Positions 49,860 to 59,101 of a stretch of 64,000 nt of DNA are shown in pieces. Under the pieces are notes generated by a model. The model was not told the origin of the DNA. It searched no databases and worked only from the letters and a program-made list of their open reading frames with translations. This DNA comes from Buddleja alternifolia (lineage: Eukaryota; Streptophyta; Magnoliopsida; Lamiales; Scrophulariaceae), in NCBI GenBank assembly GCA_019426215.1, contig CM033395.1, positions 19,954,569 to 20,018,568 of the forward strand, given 5' to 3'. Position numbers and translations under genes: made by a program. Within the stretch, counting starts at the first letter, position 1; each line of letters begins with the position of its first letter.

Positions 49860-49860
49860 T

Positions 49861-51367
49861 TGTTAGGAATTTCATTTTAGATGTTTTGATGATGACAATT
49901 AGGACTTTTATTAAACCCCAAAATTATGTAAGTTTGTTTTTCAGCTTTGAAATGTTACATTTGTAATACGCTTGGTTTTATATTTGTTCTAGAATGTTAG
50001 GCTAAGTAGTCTTAGGCTAAGCGCCTGATAATTTTTGAGTGAGTTTATCAGGGATAAAGTTCAAAAACTCAAGCGCCTGATTTCTGAATGAAGATAAAGT
50101 CTCCAAGCGTCCAAATTGACCAGCTATATCAAGCATTACCCTATAGGACAGAAGTAATTTCACCTGAATTTATTTCTAAGTCCAGAAGGAGTTTTAATGC
50201 AAATACTCTCAAAGCATTAAATACCAACGGGCATTTAATTCAAATGCATTAAATGTGATAAGCACTTTCAGACGTACGGAGAAGCCACCCTATTGGACTG
50301 TCAACTATTCAAAGACGGCATCACCAACTTTTGTGCAGCAGATTTTCAGGAAAAAGGACAAAAGTTGTTCACTCGCGAAAGTGGGAGACACGCGCCCTTG
50401 CATGTGTCAAACGGACACTTTTTCCAAGAATGTCTATAAATAGGACTTCAACAACAAGCCAAATATAGAGAACAATTATCAAGTCGAATTGCTGTTGCAT
50501 TGAAGTCTCATTCCATACAATCTCAGAAAAGCCAAACTTTCAAGAAATTAGACTCTTTGCTTTTCTTCCAATCCTGAGACAGTCAACCCAATATCTCAAA
50601 CATTCTTTTCGAAGAAACTACACTACTACTGAGATATTTCCAGTTGTTTGAACTTCATCAAAATCAAACAAACCCTTTTAGCAAAAACCCCTATCCAAGC
50701 CTCGCGATCTGTGTGAAGTCGAAGTTGGATACTTGCCATATTTCTCCCTAATTTGGAGCAAGGGGATTGAAGTGATTTGGAGCAGAAATCTGTGTGATCA
50801 AGGAGCTCAAGTCATCGACATCTATCTCTCCCTAATTTGTAGAAGATTCTGTGTGATTCTTTGAGAATCATTTTAGTGGATAGCCTCCAAGTGTTCGAGG
50901 AGAAGAAGGACGTAGTTGGGATTACACCACCCAAGGAACCTTACAAATATTGTGTCATTTACTTTTCAGTAAATTCCTTTAACCATCATATATCATTGCA
51001 TAAACTGATTAAGTAAAACACAATCAAAAGCTAAGCAACTAAGAAATTTCTTGTGACGCTAAAGCCTTTAAAAGAAGACTACAAAAATCATTCCGCTGTG
51101 TTAACACTGATCAAAGAAGTGAACGCTCAAACCTACTCGGTTATAGTATTCAATTCTTGAAATTTAAGTTAACTTTATAAAAACAGTCTTCGTTAGACGC
51201 TTCACCAAAGCGCTTATATTTTAAGTGAACGCTTAAGTCAAGTGTTAGACAATTCAAGCGTCCAAAAACCATTTTAGTACGAAATCTTTTGAAGTCGAAA
51301 AAGACTTCAGGGTCTATTCAACCCCCCCCCCCTTCTAGACCCTTTCGTATGCCACTTGGGACCAACA
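49861..51367 (+). repeat. LTR3 of the SIRE array (1507 bp)
   Basis: It ends ACCAACA at the AACTT target duplication. It has private changes relative to both other LTRs: a TCCCTAATTTGGAG replacement near 50746, an 8-bp duplication near 51037, a deletion near 51258 and a shorter poly-C run near 51322. The TATA-like box recurs near 50434. Confidence 0.95.
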
Positions 51368-51372
51368 AACTT

Positions 51373-53353
51373 GTTGATCCAGCACAAACGGCTTTCATAC
51401 CGGGGAGGAGAATTAGTGACAATGTTCTTTTGGCCCAAGAATTATTGTATGGTTATAATCAAAGAACCTCCCGGCAAGATGTGCTTTCAAAGTTGACCTT
51501 ATGAAAGCATATGATACGGTAGAATGGAGCTTCGTGATGGAAATGCTTAAAACAATGAATTTCCACCCTTTGTATATCGGATGGGTTAGAGAATGCATGA
51601 CAACCCCCTCATTCTCCGTTAATATTAATGGGGCTGCCGAGGGATACTTTCGAGGTAAAAGAGGCTTGCGTCAAGCGGATCCAATATCTCCTTATTTTTT
51701 TGTCCTTGTTATGGAGGTGCTGCATGGGATCATAAAATACATTGAAGAAGAGACGGAGTTCCAATACCATTGGAAATTTTTGCGCACAAAAACAGTAATG
51801 CTTAGCTTTGCCGATGATCTATTACTCTTTTGCAATGCTGATACTACTTCTATTAATACGCTTAAAAAGGGTACAGACACATTTGGGAGACTCTCGAGGC
51901 TCAAGGCCAATCCGGCTAAGAGTAATATGTTCATTTCTTCCAAAGCAACCCTGGATAGTGCAAGATTGAAGCAGATTATGGGTTTTCCTATCTGTAATCT
52001 ACCGGTGCGCTACCTTGGAGTTCCACTTATCACTTCCAAACTTACAATCGTTGATTGTAAGCCTTTACTTGATAAAGTGGATAAACGAATCGGTTCTTGG
52101 ATGAATAAATCCTTGTCTGTCATATGCAGGCCGAGTGCAATTGATCAAATCAGCTCTCGCCTCTCTCCATGTATATTGGGCGAGTATGTTTGTATTACCA
52201 AAGAGCATTCTTCGTAGTATTGAATCAAAAATGCAAAAATTCTTGTGGTATATGGTAACTCTAATACAAGATTTTCGAAAGTGGGATTGGATACAATATG
52301 CTTGAGTATTTCGGAAGGGGGTCTTGGTATCAAACCTCTTTTACCTCAAAACCAAGCACTTATGGTTAAGCATGTTTGGGCTATTCTTGTTGATGAAGGA
52401 TCTTCAGTTTGGGTTGAATGGGTGAAAGAGAATAGATTGAGAAATGAGTCATTTCGGAATCTCAAGATTCCCTCATCATGTCCTTGGAGTAGGAGACAAT
52501 TGCTCAAATTGAGGCCTATTATTCAACATGCTTTTCAATACAATATTGGAAATGGGTCTATATTTTTTCTTTGTAAGGATCCTTGGCATGCGGATGGAGT
52601 ACTTGGAGCAAAATACCCGAATGGACCACTACTTACGGGACTACCCAAAGACGTGAAGATAGATAGGGTGATCAGAGATGGTGAATGGGAATGGCCTTCA
52701 AATACTCGATTTGAAGTACAACAAATAATGGGTTCACTTCCATCTACTAATGCTAATAGAGATGATTGGTTGAGTTGGAAGCTAAATACTTCAGGTAAGT
52801 TTACTACAATATTAATCTATAAGATTTTTCAAAGAAATGCTCCAAATGTAGAATGTTCCCTTATCATGGGACTGGGGAAGATTCCTAGACATTTGTTCAT
52901 TTTATGGCTTGCAATTCGAGAGAGACTTCCAATGAGGGACAAACAATGGATAGGGCATGGAGAGGACAAATGCGTGTTATGTATGAGGATGAGGTGGAGA
53001 ATCACAACCATATGTTCTTTATGTGTGATTTCTCTCGGAAATGTATGACTATTTTATGTAGCGAGGTGAAATTTTGTTGGCCATATACGGATTGGAAAAG
53101 AGGAATACGATGGGCAGCCCGTAAATGGAGGGGAAAACACTTGATCAATTGTTCAAACCGGATTCTTTTAGCTACATTGATATACATGATTTGGAGGGAG
53201 CGGAATTCAAGAATGTTTGAGCAGAAAAAGCAAACACCGGAGGCAGTTGCTAGACGTGTCCTCAATCTTGTAAAAGATAAACTCATCTCAATGAATCTTG
53301 AAGACTCCTTACAAAGTAGGGTTGTTAGGCGTCTTTGGCATATATCATGGTAG
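51373..53353 (+). pseudogene. LINE2 ORF2, part 2 (reverse transcriptase palm to C-terminus)
   Basis: It holds IPGRRISDNVLLAQELL, MKAYDTVEW (from 51501), GYFRGKRGLRQADPISPYFF and the intact catalytic FADD at 51807-51818. The usual QGDP motif reads QADP here. Frameshifts lie near 51462 and 52115 and an indel near 52250. The zf-RVT-like region (IPRHLFILWLAIRERLP, HNHMFFMCDFSRKC) is at 52870-53050, with a shift near 52983. The stop is at 53351-53353. Confidence 0.87.
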
Positions 53354-53516
53354 AATTTTATTCAAGTACATTTGAAATGTATAGTAAATGTCTTTTTTCG
53401 GTATGATGGAGTAGCTGGCATGTTCGCTACTTTGGTGTGGTAGGGGCCATTTCCCTTATTCGCTTTCTTTGTATAATTTCTTTACTTTCTATGAAATTGA
53501 ACCTTTAACCAAAGAA
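53354..53516 (+). other. LINE2 3' UTR and A-rich end
   Basis: It matches the LINE1 3' UTR and ends in TTTAACCAAAGAAA. The tail is short and interrupted by a G. Confidence 0.8.
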
Positions 53517-53529
53517 AAGAAAGATATGA
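53517..53529 (+). repeat. LINE2 target-site duplication, right copy
   Basis: AAGAAAGATATGA, matching 22097-22109. Confidence 0.85.
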
Positions 53530-54647
53530 CAACATTTGTAGTAGAGTGTTTAACTTGTCAATAGGTTAAGGTTGAACATCAAAGACCAGCAGGTTTATTA
53601 AAGCCTCTACCAATCCTAGAGTGGAAGTGGGAGCATATTACTATGGATTTTGTGCTTGGATTGCCTAAGACTTAGAAGGGATACAACTCCATATGGGTGA
53701 TTGTCGATGGATTAACAAAATCAGCTCATTTCTTGCAGTAAGGCCGACATATAATATGGACCAATATGCTCAGCAGTACATTAGAGAGATAGTCAGATTG
53801 CATGGAGTGCCAGTTTCCATAGTATCCGATAGGGATCCTAAATTCACTTCTACATTCTGGAAGAGTTTGCACAATGACATGGGAACAAAGCTTGCATTCA
53901 GTACAGCATTTCATCCACAAAGCGATGGGCAATCTGAAAGGGTTATACAAATACTTGAGGATATGCTAAGAGCGTGCACACTAGATTTCCAAGGAAGCTG
54001 GGATGCAAAATTACCATTGGTAGAATTTACCTATAACAACAGCTACCAATCTCCATTGGAATGGCATTATATGGAAGAAAATGCAGATCTCCAGTTCATT
54101 GGGATGAAGTGGAAGAAAGAAGACTACTTGGTCCAGAATTGGTACAACAAACAACAACGGTTGTGGAAAAGATACGTGAAAGAATGAAAACGGCACAGAG
54201 TAGGCAGAAAAGTTACGCAGACTTACGGAGAAGGGATTTGGAATTTTCTATTGGAGATCATGTGTTCCTGAAAGTGACCCCAATGAAAGAAATCATGAGA
54301 TTTGGGAATAAAGGAAAGCTGAGCCCTAGGTATGTTGGTCCGTTTGATATTCTTGAAAGAGTTGGAGATAGAGCTTACAGAGTGGCCTTACCTCCTTCAT
54401 TAACTGGTGTTCATAATGTGTTCCATGTCATGTGCTAAGTTATGAGCCGTTGGAGTTATCTCCAAATTTGGCTTATGAAGAGAAACCAGTGCAAATCCTT
54501 GATCAAAAGGTGAAACAATTGAGAAACAAACGTATTAATCTGGTAAAGGTTTTGTGGAAAAATCATGCGGTAGAAGAAGCTACATGGGAATGGGAAGAAG
54601 AAATGCGGAACAAGTATCCGGAATTATTTCGGTATGCCAAATTTTGA
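53530..54647 (+). pseudogene. pol: Chromovirus pol, part 2 (integrase core, C-terminus and chromodomain-like tail)
   Basis: The integrase zinc-binding region resumes (FVVECLTCQ), with TAG stops at 53562-53564 and 53673-53675. The core holds VIVDGLTKSAHFL, IVSDRDPKFTSTFWKSL and FHPQSDGQSERVIQ, giving the D,D,E triad. A shift near 54060 leads to the frame 54061-54438 (GPFDILERVGDRAYRVALPP), and a small indel near 54430 leads to 54432-54647. The last segment, LVKVLWKNHAVEEATWEWEE ending KYPELF, is the chromodomain-like end typical of Tekay/Del chromoviruses. Chromodomains are known to direct integration to heterochromatin. Confidence 0.88.
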
Positions 54648-54676
54648 GCACGAAATTTTTTGAAGGAGGTTATGAT

Positions 54677-56409
54677 TGTAATGCACAATCATCTCTCACA
54701 CAGCCTACAATAGGCATGTCATATAGTTAGCATTTATTATTGACTATAAATGGCATGATTGCACGAACATGATTACTTTCTAATTATATGATAACCGCAT
54801 TTAAGGTACATTTTTGCGAACGTTTATCACTAGTTAATCAATGAACAAAATGTTTTGAAAAAAAAATGATAATAGACGTGCTTCCCAGGTGTCACCCATC
54901 TCAGGATTGCTCCCGTCTGAGCATGCTTAACTTTAGAGCTTTGATTGAATTTGGTACACGAAAGCTTCCCACTAGTTACCGGGTCAATATATCTCATGTC
55001 CTACGTGCTACTTACGTGTCATTTATATGTCATGATGAGTGTAAATATGTGACACATAGAAAATATAAGGCATACACATATAACATGTATTAAGCTAGCA
55101 GCTGCAAATAATTCTTTGAATATAATAATATTAAACTTAACAAAACTTCACAACTAAGTTTTGCAAACCACCTTAACCTTTATAAAGGTTTCTGGACGAA
55201 AACAAATGGAGAGAAAAAGGTGAGAAAAAGAAGGAAAAAAGAGAAGAAAGAAAAGAAAAAAAAGAGAGGATAAAAAAATTCAAGAAAAAATAGGAAAGGA
55301 AGAGTAATAGGCAAATTGATGTGCCCGTTACAAGTAAGTCTTTTACCGATTGTTTCTTCAATTTAATCGGTGAATTTGGAATAATTATGGAGGATTGTAT
55401 TTAGGTATATTATATACCCTTTGTACAAGTTATTGTACACCTAAAATTAGGAAGAAGTATCATTAGCTAGCTTCGGTAACGTCACCTTTTCTAGTTCATT
55501 GCAAAGGACTTAAGGTAAGTTGAAGTTCGTTTTCTGCTTCATAAGAACCATATAATGCATGTTTATGATGTTTTAAGATAATTGTTTGAAAATGAATGTT
55601 ATTTCTTGTTTATTGTGTATATATCATGATGCATGATGTTGATGCACACGTAAAGAAAATGATTTGAAAAAGGGAGTTATGGTATTTGATTGATGGTCGG
55701 GTAGGCACGGGATGCGGGTGGGACCGGCGAACCCAAAAGACTGGTGGTGAATACCTTGAGGCGTAAAAGCCAAGATAGATAAAACCACGATTTATGAGAG
55801 AGTTAGCGGTTAATATCATAGGGCTGAAAGGTCGGTTATGAGAACCCTGTGATGCCTCTTTTATTGGCCAATTATTATGAACAGGTTCCGAAAACAAACG
55901 CCTATCACTATCAGTCGAATACGACACTTCGAGGTTACCTAAAAGGAAAGTATAAAAAGGAAAAGTTTTAACTGAACTATGCATTATTGATTGTCGTATG
56001 TGATACGTGAAATGTTTTTTTAAAAAATATGAGCTTCTTCTTATTGAGCCATTAGCTCATTAGGTTCTTATGATGCAGGTGATGATCATGTTAATATGTG
56101 AAGGTTGCCCAAGTCTCCAAAGCAGTCAGACAGAGTTATGTTCATATGCCATGCTTCGAGCACTTTTGTACTCTGATGTTGATTTGTATAACCGCTCTGC
56201 TATGGTTTTGTAAACATACGTTAATACAGGAATGAAGGTGCTGGGTTTTGATGTATATATAAAAAAATGATTTGCTTTTATTTTAAAAGGGATATATTCT
56301 ATTTTTTTTAAAAAACCATAACATTTCAAAGGAAGAAAATGGGTCATCGCCTCCTTGGCCTGACCGTGTGGCTTATCTGAGTTACATGTATGTGTCGGGG
56401 TGTGCGACA
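54677..56409 (+). repeat. 3' LTR of the chromovirus
   Basis: TGTAATGCACAATC...GTGCGACA, matching 16883-18684. A weak purine tract TGAAGGAGG (54661-54669) precedes it. The CTATT duplication follows at 56410-56414. It lacks about 40 bp present in the 5' LTR near 17043-17093. Confidence 0.9.
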
Positions 56410-56414
56410 CTATT

Positions 56415-56966
56415 CATTCGAGAGAATATAGGTTAGGGTTCAAAGAAATTAACACATCATCCGTAAAAAATAAGGAATTGCCCCTAGACATAGGTAGAGA
56501 TTCCCGGATGCAGTTGGCCGAATTTATCAGGGAAAATTCTAGAACATAAATTCATGGTTATTGACTAGATTCTCAGATAGACATATTTAAAGAACCGTCA
56601 ATTTATCATGGGATTATTATTATCGAGACATTGGGTAGTAATTTATTAAGCAATTTTCACCAAAGCAATAGTAGCCTAATAATTTGAAGAATAACTTATA
56701 TATATATTAACGAGTAATACTGTTGAAGCATGTGCCTTAGTTGTTTTATCTTATAAGAATCTCAATCTAATTTTCAAGTCTTGTCTTCATTTTTTCTTTA
56801 CTTTTAATACAATCGTAGTAATTTAATTTAATTTCAATTGCTTTAAAATCTGTCAATCTAAATACGAGTCTCTATGGGTTTGACATCCCAAAATTAAAAA
56901 TCCACTTTATTACTACACACGACCAGTCCACTTGCTGTTTAATACATGTGAGGATTTCTCATGTCA
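56415..56966 (+). repeat. 3' LTR of the Athila-like element, second segment
   Basis: It continues 16123-16882 after the chromovirus and ends CTCATGTCA, matching the 5' LTR tail at 5813-5869. The total LTR length is about 1.31 kb. No ORF of note. Confidence 0.78.
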
Positions 56967-57382
56967 ATCCTATTGGTGCAATACCCCTAGGGCGATCCAC
57001 TAGAGTCCAGACTTGGTTCAAGTACATCGAATCCATCTCTGTCTTCATGGCCTCAAGCCATTTTGCAGAATCTATATCCACCATCGCATGCTCAAAAGTA
57101 GAGGGATCATCTCCATAGTTTCCTTCTGCTACGATATACAAATTATGCTCTCTCTGTAGCAAATAAACCTATCTCTCAGGCGGCTGAGATACTCTACTCG
57201 ATCTACTCGACGGTGGTTGTATTTGGTCAAGTTCATTTTGAGTCTCTTAAACAATGGTCTCTAAAGGGATTTCGTTTTGTTCTTCCAGAATAATCTTTTT
57301 TTCCGCACCACCTTCTCGAATGAACTCGTCTTCAAGAAAGTACACATGTAGAGCCACAATGACTCTTTGATCATCGTGCAGG
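56967..57382 (-). pseudogene. pol: Copia element C pol fragment (integrase-RT linker and RT start)
   Basis: The minus strand reads a Copia pol segment: an acidic linker (LEEQNEIPLET), then SSRVSQPPER, then the RT N-terminus (TFEHAMVDIDSAKWLEAMKTEM, VWTLVD). It is cut on the RT side by the Athila-like LTR end at 56966 and on the integrase side by Copia LTR F at 57383. The lost RT portion should lie left of the Athila-like element, outside the window. This is the oldest layer visible. Confidence 0.8.
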
Positions 57383-57435
57383 TGTTAAGATTATGCCCTC
57401 CATGCCATAGAGGAATTAGATTATTAGGGCATTTA
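57383..57435 (+). repeat. Copia LTR F, first segment (left of LINE3)
   Basis: It begins TGTTAAGATTATGCCC, the plus-strand equivalent of the starts of LTRs D and E. It is interrupted by LINE3. The 16-bp target duplication ATTATTAGGGCATTTA is at 57420-57435 and recurs at 62638-62653. Confidence 0.75.
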
Positions 57436-57519
57436 TTAACGTTCAATAAGTGGAATTTTCTCTCTCTAGAAAAATGCTATCTCCTCTCTCTAAACTTTTT
57501 TGAATTTTCTAGTGAGTTT

Positions 57520-59101
57520 ATGGCGAATTCATCATCTACGTGTGGTTTGTTTTCATCTTCTCCATCAATTCATGCAAACTCTCCTTCCTTACAACGATTC
57601 TCGCCTGATTTTGAAACTATTACTCGACGTGTTCTGTCATTTAATCAAAGTTTTAAGATTCCTGATTTCTTAAATTTGGTGAAAAGGGTTGATAATTATG
57701 AAGGTAGAGAGGAAGAATTTCGAGCAATTCCATCTCCGATGTAGCAAGATCGGCTCTTGCAATGGTTACAAATCAATCTCCATTATCGGATCTACAAAAC
57801 AATTCAAAATTTGCAGATATAGTTCCCTCACCCATTTTAATTCATGAAAAATTGAATGGAGGGCGTAAATATGGTGATATGGCTGGTGATTCTTCATCAA
57901 TGGTGGTGGTGGACGAAAATAATACATGAAAAGAAGAAGACTCCTTTGATTGAGGAGATATCAAATCTCGCACAATAGGAAGGAATCTTGGCAGATTTGG
58001 AAGGGATTTCTTTCCCTTCTCTCAATCCATCTAATGACCACATATTCTTTGGTAACGTTAAGGTGAATACTAATGGAAGTGCTGATTTTATGAATTCATT
58101 CTCTTCATCTTCTCGAACTACTCTCCGATATATCAAACCCGAAACAATTAATGGTAACGTGTTTGTAAGACCTACGTGGGAGATGGCTAGAGAAGGCATG
58201 AAATGTTGGGAGTTCATGGCTGTGGGATATTTCATTGGTAAGAAATTGTCTTTCATGACTATCAAGGAGTATGCATATTCGGTATGGAAAGGACTTATAG
58301 AGGTAAAAGCTACGTCAAATGGTTTTTATTTCTTTAAGTTTGAATCGGAAAAATACGTTACGAATGTTATTGAGGGGGGTCCGTGGATGTATGCGGGGCA
58401 GCCTTTACCTCTCGAACGTTGGAAGGAATGCATGACTTTAGAAAAACGCAATCATAAAGAGATACCAATTTGGGTTAAGTTCCGTAACTTACCAACTGAA
58501 TTTTGGACTCCGGAAGGGCTTAGTACCGTGGCAAGTGCGGTGGGCAGACCGCTATATCCGGATGCATTCACATCAACCATGGAGAGGATTGATTATGCAC
58601 GAGTTTGTATCATTGTTGATGTTGATGCTAAATTTAAGGATCATGTCTTCATGTTATTGCCGTCACCTAATGGTGAGTATAATGGATCGTGTAATATCAA
58701 TATTGAATATGAATGGATGGCCGATTATTTGCTCTTTATGCAAATCTTTTGGACATACGGATGGAGATTGCCCGATAGCAAAGAAAGTGGTGCAGTGACC
58801 TAAAGTGGTCCAGATTTACGTTCCCAAACCTCAAGTTGAAGAACAATGGAAAGAACAAAAGCGTGCGAAGAAGGTGGGGGTAACTCATCGAGATAGCCAT
58901 GTTTCAAATAATAAAGAGCGACAACAAGGAATGGCTACCACTTCACAGAACGCATCTACGAAGATTGAGGATATGATAGATGGTAATGCATTTGCTCTCT
59001 TGCAGAACCTAGAAGCGGAGGAAACTAATGAAGAGGTGATTGGTAGTCTTGAATCAAGGAGAGGTCCTATGCAAGCAGCCCCTGCAAATGGTGTTAAATG
59101 A
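57520..59101 (+). pseudogene. LINE3 ORF1 (nucleic-acid-binding protein)
   Basis: The start is ATG 57520. A 1-bp loss near 57740 shifts the first part, and a stop near 57926 and a TAG at 57975-57977 follow. The frame 57988-58803 (271 residues) holds IPIWVKFRNLPTEFW. The CCHC knuckle (C.LCKSFGHTDGDCP) is read in another frame at 58535-58798, so a shift lies near 58715. After a stop, 58805-59101 completes the C-terminus. TGA at 59099-59101 overlaps the ORF2 ATG at 59098 as ATGA. Confidence 0.83.

Larger units (their letters stand above)
25335..51367 (+). mobile_element. Tandem SIRE/Maximus-type Copia array: three LTRs, two internal regions
   Basis: The order is LTR1 25335-26872, internal 1 26873-37608, LTR2 37609-39125, internal 2 39126-49860, LTR3 49861-51367. 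The array begins TG and ends CA. It is flanked once by the 5-bp duplication AACTT (25330-25334 and 51368-51372), both in LINE2 ORF2. No duplication flanks LTR2. The internal regions have the same gag, pol and envelope-like lesions. The long region downstream of pol, the tRNA-Met primer site and the UBN2-type gag identify the SIRE lineage. Confidence 0.93.
51373..53516 (+). mobile_element. LINE2, 3' segment
   Basis: The LINE sequence resumes after the AACTT duplication (51368-51372) at the point where it was cut. It runs to an A-rich end (AACCAAAGAAA) at the 13-bp target duplication. Confidence 0.92.
16883..56409 (+). mobile_element. Chromovirus-type Ty3/Gypsy retrotransposon (Tekay/Del-like), split by LINE2 and the SIRE array
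   Basis: Two LTRs (16883-18684 and 54677-56409) bracket gag, protease, reverse transcriptase, RNase H and integrase in Gypsy order. The target duplication CTATT occurs at 16878-16882 and 56410-56414. The integrase is interrupted between 22109 and 53530 by LINE2. The C-terminus has a chromodomain-like LVKVLWKNHAVEEATWEWEE segment. Without the insertions the element is about 8.1 kb. Confidence 0.92.

Noticed and set aside
55173..55361. 62-residue minus-strand hydrophobic ORF as a membrane protein
   Set aside because: It reads through a purine-rich low-complexity stretch (AAAGAGAAGAAAG type) in the chromovirus LTR. The Phe/Leu/Ser content is a composition effect.
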